Source: Parus major | Lineage: Eukaryota; Chordata; Aves; Passeriformes; Paridae | Length of the DNA: 64,000 bases | Reading direction: 5' to 3' | Assembly (NCBI RefSeq): GCF_001522545.3 | Contig: NC_031771.1 | Coordinates: 29,469,614-29,533,613 of the forward strand | Part shown: piece by piece, positions 39,087-53,099 of the stretch | How positions within the stretch are numbered: position 1 is the stretch's first letter | How the letters are laid out: each line of letters opens with the position of its first letter | The notes under the pieces: generated by a model | The model's input: only the letters and a program-made list of their open reading frames with translations | Databases searched by the model: none | Told to the model about the DNA's origin: nothing | Made by a program: the position numbers and the translations under genes

Positions 39087-41479
39087 AATTGTGATTAAAA
39101 TGAAGGATTTAAATCAATTTGGTTCAAAGAAATCTGCCTTGCTCATGATTATTTGATTAAGCAGTGTTAATGATCTGTTTATGCGACATTTTTGCATTCA
39201 AATATTATTGGTTTCAAGAGGAATATATAAGTTACTAATTTTTTCCTCTCAAATATTATTCCCAGAATATATGCTTTTGAACCACAGGTACACCTAACCT
39301 ATGTTTATTTTGGTTGCATAAACTCTTTGATTACCAAATCTGAATGTGTTGGCTAAGGTTAAAGGAAAAGTCTTGTCTACCTTCCCTAGGGGTAAGCTCA
39401 GCTGGGCATGTGGAAAGACTCACTCACATTTGACATCCAGCTTCCAGCTTCTCACAACCTGGTGCTGCCTTCTCTCAGACAAATCCCCTAAACTCTGCCA
39501 GTTTCCATAAGCATTCCCCAAAACATGCCATTAAGATAAATTCAGCTACTGTGGAATAATTAAAATCCTTTAAATGTTTTTTGTTGACTAAACTGGTCAG
39601 TGTGAATGAAATATCTTAGGAGCCATGGAAGAACATTGACGTAGACCTTTGCACTAGCACAGACAGATTTAATAAAAGTTATGTTTGTCCACAGCAAGGG
39701 ACTCCAGACCTCTAGACTTAGCCAGAAAACACATTTTATAACAAATCAGCTGATAAAATAAGGATACTAGTTTCTTTTATAGCATTATCTGTCTCTTTGT
39801 AATATTTAGTTCACAGTTCAAAAAGCCACAAGTAAAAAAAAAAAAAACCTTACAGTATCACAGACAGACTGTTCCTGCAATGTAAGCAGTGGCTTCAGCT
39901 TTGGTAATTAACTGAAAACTACAGAAAACTGGCTTGAATATTTTACCCACTATATCTGGTGCTGCATTTTTATTGCATTTGGGAAATCCACTATCCCTTG
40001 CTCCAGAGCTATTAAGGAACTTGATTTTATACGCTACAACACTAACCACATGTATTCTGATAACCACTTATACCTGAATGGTTGTTTACAATGTATCTTA
40101 AAGTGTGCAAAGAACAGTTTAATGCATTTTTTCAGTGATTATTTATTTTCAAACTACAATTATTTACTATTATTTTCCACGCTATTCATTGCATTCTATT
40201 AACTTCTGAATTGGAAAAAAAGATTTGTGAGATTGCTCTCTTCCCTTCCTCCCTCAAAGTACTGACTTCTCTAGCCCTGATAAAATATAATTCTATTTTC
40301 TTGTGACATTAACACAGGAAAGACTTTTTGCTTTATCATGTTTTCTAGTTCAAAATTTAAAAAGTCACTGCTTTGGACACAGATGTAGTTAGCCCAGTGT
40401 AATGTTTCTGCAGCTGAATACACTGAGAGATAAGTTATGTGAGCAGAATAATACACAGAACGTAAGTAGCAGTTTTTAGTTACTGATTTCAAGGCACTGA
40501 AATAAGATATCACTGAAATACAGATATTACAGAGTGTAAAGAAAGCTGAATGACTGGCCTAAGGCTATATGATAATCCATTGGCATAGTCTAGCTGAAAA
40601 TATAGATTATCTAAGGCCCAGCATGGTTTCTAACCTATCATACTACAGGCTACCATTGCAACTGAGGTACTAAAGAGACAAATGTGAGAAAGTACATACA
40701 GCAAAAATACATAGCTTTGAATAAGCGTATACAAAATCACTCCATCAAAATAACATTTTTGACTACTAAAAATAGACAGAACTTTGGACCTGGCTGGGAG
40801 AGAAGTTGGTAAAATTTCATGAAGGATCTATCCTTCCCAAAACCGGGAGTATGGCTGCCAAAAGTAATTTATTAGAACTAATAGGATTTCATCAATACTA
40901 CTGTTTAAACAATTCTTTCTTGGCTGTCATACTGCCTGCAACATTTCAGTGCTCCAATTAAAATTCAGTAAAGCTGGACAGGGATGTAAATACCCTAAGA
41001 GACCAACAATACAGATAAAAAGAAGGGAGGGAAAAATCATTTAAAGCTGCCAGTCTTCTTGGGTGTAAAAGGATTTGGCAAGCTGTGTGTTTGATATGTT
41101 TGTCTGCCTGTCTCAGTGAGAGCTGTGTGGCTGGAGTTTTGAGAAGCTGAACAAATCAAGAGAGGTCTGTTCCTGTGCCTGTGAGGTTTGTGAGGCTAAT
41201 TCTTAGTCTCTGAGAATTGCTAGGCAGAGGCGTAAGGATGGAAAAAGTAATGATGTTGTGGAGGGAAGGTACAGAAGGGAAAAGGGGAAATGAAGAAAAC
41301 TGATAAGAAAAGCTAAGAATTCCATGTCTGGCATAGTTTAAAAACCAAACAGAAAAAAAACAAAGAATGAGAAAACATACTTTTGTTACCTAAGATGAAA
41401 AAGTATTTTACAAGCCACCAGCAACTGAGGAAGCTGATAAGGTTTTTTTATAAGAATATATATCTGTCAGGTTAGATAA

Positions 41480-42640
41480 TTTGTACCTAATTATCTTGAA
41501 AGAGTTGACTAGCTCTTAGCATTTTAATAAATCTCAGAATAACAGGAAATTTGGGAAGTCTAAAAAAAAAGATTGTTGAAATATTCATAAGACAAAGTCA
41601 GGTATCCGAGCTAAACTGAACAGCTTGATGCATATCCAAGAGAAATAATAAAAGAGATGATATGAGAATGAACTACAGAAAATCATAAATATAATGCAGT
41701 CAACATGGGTTTATGAAAAAATGAACTTTGTCAGACAAACTTAATTTAATTTTTTTATTAGAAAACTTTCTGAATGTAACTGAATATCAGCAGGGCATAG
41801 CTTTTTTGGAATAAAAACTCATACCTGAAGGAAAAATAATTTATCTATAATAAAATGTAGTTGTCAAAGCAGAATAATCATTTTACAGGAAACTTCTTGG
41901 TACAAAAGCTGATACTTCACAAAATTTTCACAAATGATTTGGATGTAAATGTCTATGAATGTCCATGGCACTAAAGTTATAGATAATGACAGCAAAATCA
42001 TTATAGTCAGTTGCTCATTCAAGAAAAATGTGTTCAAAGGTAGACAAGTGTAAAGTTGAGCAACTTTTCAGGTGAATGAGGGATGTAGGACATTAACACT
42101 GAACAGAATCCTAAAAGGCAGCAGCTATAAAAGGATTTAATGATCATAGCTGACATGCAAGTCAATATGAAATCTGAATCTAATGAATCAAAAATAAAAC
42201 CAAGACCCAAAAGCCTCTGTAAAGTCCTTAAGAGTATATCAAAAGTGAGTTAAGAATAATACAACACACTCATACCTGTATACTACACTGGGGAGACTAA
42301 GCCTAGAATGCTCCATATTTTTTTTATTTTTTAATTATTTTTTTTTATATAATTTCTGTCTTTCAAAAAAAGAAATAAAAAAATAATTAGGGGCAAGGAA
42401 AAACCTGAAAATTGTTTGAGGAATGGAGACAATGGTTTTATGCAAGAGTCTGAGTCCAATATAAAAATGGTTGCATATGGAAACCAGACAACGTTAAATT
42501 AGGAGTAGGTAATTTTTTCTAACAATGGGGACAATATACCATTGCAACCAACTACCAGAGACATGATGAATTTTCTGTGGTGGGAATCTCCAGGTAAAGA
42601 TTATACTACTACCTGCTTGGATAAGTAGATGTAGTTTCAA
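41480..42640 (+). mobile_element. Old CR1-clade LINE (L3-like), decayed
   Basis: A diverged LINE in sense orientation, opposite to FSTL5. Landmarks in order: caacatgggtttatgaaaaa with tgtcagacaaacttaattt (reverse transcriptase, QHGF...CQTNLI-like, about 41700-41755), acaaatgatttggatgtaaa (about 41930), agacaagtgtaaagttgagc (about 42040), agcctctgtaaagtccttaa, ctgtatactacactggggag (the Y-x-LxW/TGE-type region, about 42280), gacaatataccattgcaacc and gtggtgggaatctccaggta near the 3' end. This order matches late ORF2 of CR1/L3-type elements. It has many frameshifts and no usable frame. Both limits are approximate. Confidence 0.75.
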
Positions 42641-42860
42641 AAATATCAGATTAATTATCTGAATTGCTCAATGACAATTTGAAATGTTTAAAACCGAAAG
42701 TATATGCAGAAGTCAGAGAAGATGTTCTCATGGCCTCTTCTAGATGATGGATATATGAAATACCATTTTTTTGGCTTTGTTCATATAATCAAAATTGCAT
42801 AGATACAGTAGATTTTAATCTTATACTAATTCATTTGATGATGAGATTTTTAACCATCAT

Positions 42861-43060
42861 AAGATCACAGAATGGTCAAGGTTGGAAAAAATCTTTAAGA
42901 TCATACAGTCCAACCATTCCCCCAGCACTACCTGTGTAACCCCTCAACCACTAAAGCATATCACCATATCATCCAGACACCTCTTGAACACCTCCAGGGG
43001 TGGTGACTCCATCACCTCCCAGGGCAGCCTATTCCAATGCCTGAAAAGAAGCAACCAAGC
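42861..43060 (-). mobile_element. CR1 LINE 3' fragment
   Basis: Complement of a CR1 3' end: agatcacagaatggtcaagg, ttggaaaaaatctttaagat, cagtccaaccattcccccag, ctcttgaacacctccagggg, tggtgactccatcacctccc, agggcagcctattccaatgc. It lies in the FSTL5 intron just after the old L3-like element and is clearly less diverged than it. Confidence 0.92.
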
Positions 43061-44748
43061 GTTTCAAACCTCATGAAATGACTGTGATTTGACACAATCC
43101 CTTAGCTCACAGACACACACACAAGTAGAATGCAGAGGAGTCTGCCTTCCTGCAGGCCTAAGGTTGTGATGACACTTTCCCATCCACAGTATAGAAAATA
43201 GCAGTTTTTTAAAACTTACACTGTGTCTGATCTAAGTAAATGTGAATTTCACACACGAGTTACTAATAATTTTACAATTACTGATCTTTCATACACACAC
43301 ATCTATTTTGAACATAAGCATCCTCCTTGACATTGGTCTCCAAATTCAGGAGGCTTGTGAATTGCTAGTAATATTACAACTATAAAAGCTATATAATGGG
43401 GTGAAAGATGTTCTAAGGCTGAATGGTCATTCTCTTGATGTTTAGTGATCTAACTGTACAAGATCATGGTGAATAGGTTGCGGGAATGGTGTTAGACCAC
43501 AGAGACCTGCTTCAGAACAGTTACCTGTTTACACACAGCAATGATCAGTTGCAAATAAATTTTAGTCCACTCTCCAATAACCTAATTGCTGCCTTCTAAC
43601 TAACAGATGAATCTGTTTTCCCCTCTCTACAGCATTATGAACATTCTCAGCATACCAGTGTCAGCTTATTAACTCTGCTTCCATTGCCAGATTGGCTCTC
43701 ATCTTTCTGATGAGGAGACAAGAGCAACTATTAAAAAAAAAATATAGTAATTACAAAATTTGTGAGAAAAAGTATTGCAAGTCACTAAGGTGACAGTTTT
43801 GGATTGCACCCGCAAGTAGATTGGGGGATGCAAAAAAGCTGTATGTAATAAAACAGGGTAAGAAAATGTTGTCCTCCAGGGGTGTCTACAGAACCAACAA
43901 AAATAGGAACATTTCACAAAACTTGTATTAGTGAGACTGTTGTATGAGGTTTCTGCAAACCAAATCTGTAAGTGCATGTGCTGAGCTTTGACTACCTCAA
44001 AAATTCTTTTTCTAGTTCATTCCAAAGGAATGCTATTAAATCTGAGTAAAGAAGTCTCATTACTACTCCCTGCTCTACAGAGATGGAACCCAGCCCCCAA
44101 AATAGCCAAAATGTAACTTTCCAAAGCGCTGGGCTACCTAAAAGGATAAAAAATACAGCCATGTATAACTATGTCATGAAGTTATGTCTGTCACCTCTGT
44201 GCATTTTAGCCTGTCTTTTTACGTTTAGGCTGTTGGAAAACAGCAAGTGATAGTTGAGAACACCTTCACTTTTCCAGAATGTTTTTTATATAGTTGATGG
44301 AATATTCAATTCAAAATTTCCTCATATAGCTTAGTATGTAAGTCTCCCACTGCTCATGACAATATTTATGAGAATTTCAACCCTTATGTCTCTTCTTGCA
44401 GTGAAATCATGCACAATATCAGCACTTAAAGGTGTTTCTCACAGTGCATATTGAAATCACATGTAATTTAAACCTGCCAGACATGAGAGAAAATCTTTAC
44501 ATTTCCACTAATTCATTGTACAGTTAATGTAAGTGGGAGCTGTAGCCTGTGGGCATATCACTCCAATTGGACTAAAAGCTAGAACTGTGAAATCTGTGAT
44601 TGTTTCTTGCTTCACTTACTCCCTATGAATAAACAAGATTTTAATCCCAGATTTTCAAGATTTTTGACCATATGTTGTGACAAAAGTTTAAAATAGGTAG
44701 GGCTAATTATACTTCCCAACTCTGTAGAAGTTTCTGTAAGAGAAGTAT
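43061..44748. other. Intronic, nothing recognised
   Basis: AT-rich intronic sequence between a CR1 and an LTR fragment. No gene, RNA or repeat recognised. Confidence 0.5.
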
Positions 44749-45065
44749 GCTGGATTTGGCTGAGATGGAGTTAATTTTTATCATACCAACCTGCATGGTG
44801 CTGTGTTTTAACTTTGTGAACAAAAGTGTTGATAACTCACCAGTGTTTTAGTTACTGTTGAGCACTGCTGGCACAGCATCAAGGCCCTCTCTGTTTCTTA
44901 CTCTGCCTTTCCCATGAACAGTCTGCAGGTTTGGAAGAGGTTGGGAGGTGACACAGAGGGCTACCCCAAGGATATTCCATGATATGTAATATTACGTTCA
45001 ACAGTAAAACTTCTTCCAAAGTAGCTGTTGCTCCTGCTAAGTGGGAGTTCAGGCTCTGGCTGGGG
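44749..45065 (+). mobile_element. Avian endogenous retrovirus LTR, truncated
   Basis: The left part matches a common avian ERV LTR start: tggatttggctgagatggag, ttaatttttatcataccaac, gcatggtgctgtgttttaac, gtgttgataactcaccagtg, gagcactgctggcacagcat, caaggccctctctgtttctt, then ggttgggaggtgacacagag, ggatattccatgatatgtaa and ggctctggctggggacagct. The usual right part of this LTR is not visible after about 45065, so the copy is truncated. This is a different LTR type from the one at 12815-13486. It has no coding sequence, and it sits antisense to FSTL5 in its last intron. Confidence 0.82.
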
Positions 45066-48000
45066 ACAGCTCTCCACAGGGAGTCATTAGTTTACCTTAA
45101 TATGCTTTAAAAAGCCCAGTCAAAGGGAAACTGAGCTAACTAAAATTTACTCATCCAAAACAACTTCAAAGACATGGGAAGAGTATCCTAAAACGTGGTA
45201 ATTGTAAAATGCAATTAAAAATAAAATGCAGATTATATGGATGATTGCCCTTTTTTAAAAAAAAGAAAAAAGAACATGCCCACATATCTAAAAATACATA
45301 ATTACAGTGGTGAAGTTAATAATACTATAAATTATTAGTTCTGTTTTCATCTCAAAAAATAAATTCAAGACTATTTTTTAAAGTATTTTAAAGGTATTTA
45401 AAATAAAGGATTTCCCTCCAAGTTTTATGGGCCTATAAGTCTGTCTGTAAGACATATAGAAAAAAAAAGAACAGTAAACCCAGGAACTTCATCATTCTTC
45501 CCCCAAAGTAATTATCATAATTACCACTATCTTATTTCCTGAAAAACAGCCTAAAGATTCTCATTGCCAAGATGTCAAAATAATCTTTATAGCAAATCAG
45601 ATTATTGCTCTACCAAAACTACTCTTCTCTCTTGCTCTCATCAGATTATCAAATGTCTCAGAGTGAGGGAAATCTTAATAAATCTTTCTTTGGAATAACG
45701 TGCATCGCTGAGAAGTGATTTATGACATAAAGCACTAACATTAATTTTTTTATTTTAAAAGGTATCAGTTTTGGAAAACTTACTAGGTATTATTATTACA
45801 CATAAATATTGTCAGTTTTTACAATTATTTTCACTTCCTCTCTCTTTTCATACCTAATTTTCTGTTTTTTATCCACAAAATTCCATTGTTTGTAGTAAGT
45901 ATAAAAGGTAAGAAACAAATTTTCTTTTCCTTACATGCTACCCAACTTTCACTTATGAGAAATTGTGCAAGTGCAGATTATCATTACAGAATTTATATAG
46001 CTGGCTCCCTACCACTGCCCAAAATAAATTATTCAATTGATGTCCTTTAAGGTGTGGGGCTTTCAAACCAGAAAAAAATCCCCAAACCTTTGTTCATGTA
46101 GAAAAATGGTTTATTATGGTTTTAGAACAAGTAATGTTGGTTTTACATAAAATTTCTCTTAAATTCTTTATCAAGTCTGTTCAGCCTAAGTAGCATTGAC
46201 TCTGGAAGAGCTCAAGAAAAGTATTTTGCTTTTGAGGAATGAACAAAACATCTTTTTCCTCTCCAATAGCTAACTGTTCTTATATATCTGTTATGTCATT
46301 GCTCTTTACAGCTATACCAAAAATGCTTTCAATGTCATTAAACAATTTATAATGTGTACAGCTTCCTGCTCTGGATTTTGTGGGTTTGTTCCATAACAAG
46401 AAGTTAGGTTTCTATAAATTAATTAGAAATTGTATTGTAGAAGAATCATTGGTAGGATGTGCTATGTATTGGTAGTTGTAAGTGAACCTGAAAAACAAAT
46501 CTGGATGAAATTTTTAGTGACTCACCCAGTTCTGTGGGAGGCTTCCTGGTTACAGGATGTCATATTTATGTGCATAACTCTCCATCTTCATCACTGTAGT
46601 ACCTAAGTGATTTTTTTCCTATTTTCTAGTACTGAGAAAAGGCTTAATAAGAAATTTATTCCAGAGGATCAGTACTTACTGCCTGAACTTCAGCACTGCC
46701 ACATTTTAATACCACTTTCCATATCTGAAAAGGGCTGACATTTTTTAGAAACCAAAATACATAGCCATTACACAAGGAGGTTGTTTACTGTCAAGTCTTT
46801 TCTGAATTCACTTGATGCAGTCACAGGGCAAACACTCATCCTGTGAGTTGGTGTATTTCACACTGGCAAGGATTCTGCTGCCATTTTGTTATGACTGTAA
46901 ATAGGTGTGTAGCAAAAGATCATTAAGTATCTGTGGATTCCCCTTAGGACCCTTCTTCTGTCACCTAAATCCTACGGGACAGAGGGAGGGACAACAGCAG
47001 AAAAAACTCACACCAATTCAGTACTGAAAACGCATAAAATATCACTCTCACATACCTGCAGTTTACTTACTGCCAGTCTGCAGAGTTTTAATGAAGATAT
47101 GTATTATTTGATCTAAAAAGAGTCAGTTATGAAACATAAGTACACACACATGCATGTGAGTATATAGCACAGGTACAATATCAGCTTGCGGTTGAAATAT
47201 AGGAAGAAAATCACATACTACTGCATCCCTCCTTTCACTCTTTCTTGTAAGATGAGAACTGGAAAAGTAAAAATAATTTTTGCCTCATATATTCTGGGCC
47301 TTGGTCCTAAGGTTCCAAATACTTTCACTGCTCCTCTCTGCACAATCCTGCATCTCCCAAATTTGCCTTTAAAGACCCCCACTGATGCTGTTTGACATCA
47401 AGGGGTTGTATCCTTGAAAGAGATGACTTTTCCTTGTCCTCTCAAGCGATAAACATTCTCTCCCTCTTAGGATTAAACATAAATGTTTTCATTTGCAGCT
47501 GATGAACTGGAGAGTTGAATGCCTACATATCAGTATCATATATCATTTAGGACAGCAGTGCTAGATCTCGAGCCACACAGAGCTGAGTTCTGGGTGGTTC
47601 TGATAAGGATTTCAAGTAATACACTTTGAAATTAAAAAAAAAAGGTGCAGTTTTGATTAAGTACACATGCAGAATGAGTGCACTGCCACAATGACCAGTT
47701 CAATTTTAAGTACCGTGTTTTTTATAATCTCTTCTTTTCACCAGTTTATTAAAAATTGATATATGAACCAGAAAATAAAAAAAAATAAAAAAATTATATG
47801 TCTTAACTGTATCTCTTCCAGAGTAAATAAACATATAAATTTGTTTATATTTACACCAGTATTGCTTTGAAATAAACAAGAAAAAAACTATTTCTGCAGT
47901 CCAGTCAAGCCAGCTGCTTCCCTCCTCTTCAATTGTATCAGTGGTCAATAAGGAGGTTCAAGAATCGCCATGACAAATGTACAGCATCACCACAACTGCT

Positions 48001-51000
48001 TAGTGCAAAAAACATTCTCTACAGGTACTATTCCTCTTCTATGCACTATGTACGTCTAATTATGAGCTGAAAATCTAAGCTGCTATTTTTGCCAGCGGAA
48101 ATTTAGACCACACAGTCAACAGAGCCTGAAGAATTTTTTAAAATAACCAGTACCAGAGGCCTGAAGGGGGTGAGAAAATTTCCTTATGTACTCCACTGTG
48201 TGTATAGATTAAATCTCCAGTAACCATTGCAGAAGACAGACAGCTTACACCCACGGATTCACTGTATTTTCACATCTAAACCTAGGTGCCTACAATCTGA
48301 ACCTCACACTCACCATAAGCATCCTCTCAGCATGAAAACATAATATCCAAATATAGCCCTATAAAACTTTGTACATATTTGGACAATTGAAGCTTAAATG
48401 ACTGACTTTACATCATGATGTGACTAAGATCTAAAATTATGTTTGAAATGTGATTGTCTCTTTCTCCAAGCCATTGTAATAAGTTTAGGTATCATACAGC
48501 AGTAGGGGCTATTAAAGCTGCTCTTTGTGGTCAGAAATTAATATTATTGATTAGAGGAATAGGTAGCACTACTGAAAGTGCCTGCATACAGTGAAGAATG
48601 TTATATAAGTCTCCATGCAAAACAGCTCTAAAAGCAGAGATATCCCAGAATTTTCAGGAATCTCTGAAGATGATTTTCACTGCTCTCAAAGCATAGCTTT
48701 AACAGAAAACCATCACTTCTCTTTCTACAAAAAGTATAATTTGCCAGCCATAATAATCAACTTCAGTATTTTTTCAAGGCTAGAGAGTCATCAAACAGAC
48801 AAAGAGAAACTCTTCAGAGTCTCCCTTTCATTTTATCTCAGGGTTTTGGGGAGATCTTTGAACTGCATGCAAATCTCATGTATGAATTTTCCAAAAGCGA
48901 CTTTGTTTATCACAATATCCTAGTGAACTATGATTTCATGACACTATTAAAGTACTTGTTATACTCCGACAGAACTAGCACCATGGTTACTGCAAAATAT
49001 TGAGATGGAATCCACTTCAGACAATGAATTTACAAAAGATAACTAATATTTTTCAAGAATACTAAATATAATGGAATGAGGCTAGGACCATGCTATAGGT
49101 ACTGATTTTAAAATTTTTGGAAATTTCCTGATTTATAAAGAATGATTTTTAAAGTGTTTCTGTGGACAGGAACTATAAAAGCTGTGAAAGGGAATGGTAC
49201 ACCACCTATGCTACACAGCTTTTCCAATTTTAAAGCACGGGTAACACAGGAAGAAATTAAAGCCTACTAAGGCACAATTACTTGAATTAATTGTAGCAGA
49301 GTTAGGTCCCAATCATCTTACCAATATTTACTGTCTTTATAATAGTGTGAAATTTATACTGTGTTTTGTGCAAAACACTAAAGCAAAGATAAAAGCAAAG
49401 CATGAAGAAGAAACTCAATGCAGGACTTAAAGGTATTAGAAAAGTGCTAAAGTCATGTGAATTCTGACACTACTTCTTTAAATTTAAATGGTATCATTTT
49501 TTCCCCCTCTTCCTTCAGGTAGAGCAACTTATTTTGCCTCTTCTATGCACACATAGCCAAGCAAGATGCAAGCGTGGAGCTGCCAACAGGTGGCAAATTA
49601 ACAACCTGAGTTCCTCTGTGCTATTTTGTCCTTTTAGACAAGCCATATATATTTCTTACCACTCCAACTGCTGTCAATATAAAAGAGGAAATATCTAAGC
49701 ATTGTTTAAAAAGATGAAATAGAGAAAATCTTTGTGATTTTTTCCTAGAAATGATGATACATTTAATTTTTTGTTTCTTTTAAAGAATACAGAAACATAA
49801 AACTTTAAGAAATGTATTCTTCATTTCAGGAAGATCAACAGAATAGAAGATGAGGAGAAGGAGAAGGAGGAAAATAATATAAACTGATAAAAAACTGATG
49901 TCCTCTATCTTTTCTGGTTTTGCCCTACCCCAAGAGATTACCCTTATGAAGACTATAGACTTTTTTAAAAATCTGAAATCTATCACTTCAGGAAAATTAT
50001 ATTCTCAAAATAGAAAGCAAATATAACAGAAGAGAATTAAATGAGCTACAATAAAAATTAACTGTACAAGAAGCAAAGAGCATTATTTTTTTGTACAAAA
50101 GAGAAATTTTATAACCCAAATAATTTTGTTTGAGAAAAAAGCCCCAAAGTATTATTTACTTTATCCTGAGTGAAAAAAATTTTGTTTAAAGCCTCCCAAT
50201 ATCCAACATTCTATGCCTTAGACACCTTCTTTTTTTTTTTTTTTTTTTTCTTTCTTTATATTTATGCAAAAATCAAACCAGGAAGATAAAGTTCTATTAT
50301 TACAAAGTTTGATCAAATCTGCTCAAATCTGCTGACCAAAAGTCTTCTGGGTCTCAAAATAAAATGCCATTAACTACCCAAAACAGGTGTATTAGAGGTT
50401 CAGGGTCTACACTGATCCTATAAGCAGCTTCTCATCTGCAAACATGGAAAACTCCTACCATTTAAACAAAACACTGAAATAGAAGGGTGTTATAGAGCAA
50501 ACATTGTTTCTGTCAAAATGAAGTCATCCACAGTAGCTTTGAAGAAGGAAATATTAATAATAAAGGAAAAAGGAAAATTGGTGTAAGAACTTTTTTCTTA
50601 GCTGTATAGCTCAATTGCCTTTACTGCTGCTTGGAGTTCTTGCCAGCAGTGCAACTAAGAATCTTTGAAGAACTTAACATACTACACTGCAAGCATTATT
50701 TACTTTATTATAATTACTCTTCAATTTATATCCATGCACTGATGATTGTAAAGAAGACTGCTTGCACTGGTATAATATACTTCAGATGCCTTGCATTCGT
50801 ACCATTCAAATCATCACAAAATTAAGGTTTTTTTAGTTAAAGTGATTTTAAAATACACAATTATCATTGCCACATTGTATTACAACCTACTGTAGTATAA
50901 TGCAGAAAATAAAATATTTACCTCTAGATAAAAATATTTTTAATTGTGGAAGTGTTTCTAGTTTTGTCTCAGGACTTAAAACATCATTGTTGCCTAAAAT

Positions 51001-51948
51001 AGCTCATTTCCAGCAGGTTGCTCAGAAAAGACCTTTCTTTAATTTCTGCAGTTCAGAAATGGTTGTTTGATGATAACAAAAGGCTAAGCAGATTTTCCCC
51101 AGTAGGAACTGCTCATCAGCACAAATGGTGCCTTTCTTTTGGGTGCTATAACAGTTTTTGACCTTCCAAGTTTGCTTTCCTAATTTTGTTCCTGATGCTC
51201 TTGGCAACAGTAAGAACACTTGTTTCCTATTTTTCTCTTGTATCAGAAAAGGCACTTTTTTCTCCTTTTTTGGTATTTGCATGTAACAGAATTAAGCACA
51301 AAGCATCTTCCTATCTGAGAAAATATTTCCATCTTCTAGAAAATCTTAATAGTTCTCTATTTTAGTAAGTATTGATGTGCATGAATGCATACATTCACAC
51401 ACAAACCTGTAAAAATATTTCTGCCCTCTTCACCACTTTATCTGTTGAGTTGTTACTATTATTGTAAAATAAATATTTAAAACTCCCTCAAAAAAAGAGA
51501 AATAATATTTGCAGTAATATTGTGTGGATGTGATAATATACCTGGGAAGTAATAACCTAGCAGTCCTTAGGAATGTGGGAAAAAAACCCCAAAACAATTA
51601 AAGCCCACAGAACATAAGGCTCTTATGGAAAATGAGTAATTTTAGAATAAAACAATATCATCACTATAATTTCTGTTATATGAAGAACAGAATTTAATGG
51701 CAGGTCTAATTTTCTAAAAATATTGACTCTTTTATTATACTCCTGCTTGGGAAGAAGTTCTGGGAAGAAGGGTTTTGAAAACTTCAAGTTTCTGTGTTCT
51801 TAAAAATTTGCACATTAAACATCTTATCGGTACTTCTCCAATTAGAAGAAAAAAATACCTATCCAACGGGTAATCTGTGAAATTTACAGCATATGTCAGA
51901 TGAAAGAAGAAAATCAATATGTAGACAGATATAACTTGCTTTCAATAA

Positions 51949-51996
51949 AATTATTATTATTATTATTATTATTAGTAGTAGTAGTAGTAGTAGTAT
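51949..51996. repeat. (TTA)n(GTA)n compound microsatellite
   Basis: About eight TTA units pass directly into about seven GTA units, a clean switch of repeat unit by one base. Confidence 0.92.
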
Positions 51997-53075
51997 AGGA
52001 TTAAGCAATACCTTTCTATGATAAAAAGATGCCAGAAGAGATCTAAGCCATCAGATATCATAAGTGTGCATAATAATACTGATGAAAATAAATATAAGTC
52101 TTCATAGATTTATTCAGAAAGGAACTTAATATTCAATTGTAAGTAGTATGAAATGAACATTTTTAGATCTGTGGCAGCAGATAGTCTTAGTAACAAAAAT
52201 ACTCCTGATTAGATCCTGAAGTGTATTGAAATATAATAGAAAAGGACATTGCAAGGGCTAGGGGCAAAAGAAACGAAACCCAAAAGAGACCTGCTGTCTC
52301 AGACAAAGGGGATAACAAGTGCTGAATATCACCTGAGAGACCTGAATGAAAGTGATCTTTATAGTAAGTATTCGAAGATTTCAGAGATTGATATTCACAG
52401 ATTTGTTCTGAAGATTTTATTCTTTTTTGATATTGCTTTTTATATATTTCATATGGTTCCTCTATTTCCACTCTCAGTGAGGGAGCTCAGTGTAGAGAGG
52501 ATAAAACTGGATGTCAAAGACTCTCTACAGTCAATGATGGTCAAACATACTACAATGATTATTTTTTTTCTCTCTTTCTTTACTCTCTCAGCACATACTG
52601 ACCATTATTTTGAAAAATAAGGATATCAAGGACTGCAAGATAGCCGTGCAAGACAGAAGGGAAGAAATATTTCAACAAGGGCTTGAAGGAATCCTGACAA
52701 GTGTTATGTTCTTCGAATAAAGAGATCTCGAATGAAACTTTGTGCTCTGAGACTGAATAGAAAAAAAATCCATTACTAGACAATATGTAACAGATATAGA
52801 AGATAATAATATAAAATAGATAGTTTCATGCATTAGTAAGCTTTAGCTTCTAAGTTTATCCTACATCATATTTAATAAGATTGTCTCTGGATTAAACACC
52901 ACAAAAATAATGCTGCTGAGCTGAAGTAAATGACATTGTAAGTGTCATCAACAAAATCCTCACTCTTATTGGGATAGTTTTCACTTGGGTGGAAAAACCA
53001 AAAGTGATAAAATCTATTTATTTGGGGAACAACTGGGCAAGTTGTCTTCTGTAACTCAGCTGGATAAATTAAGTG

Positions 53076-53099
53076 TTAATTAATTAATTAATTAATTAA
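53076..53099. repeat. (TTAA)n microsatellite
   Basis: Six TTAA units, flanked on both sides by aattaagtg-type sequence, so the repeat appears to have expanded within a short direct duplication. Confidence 0.88.
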
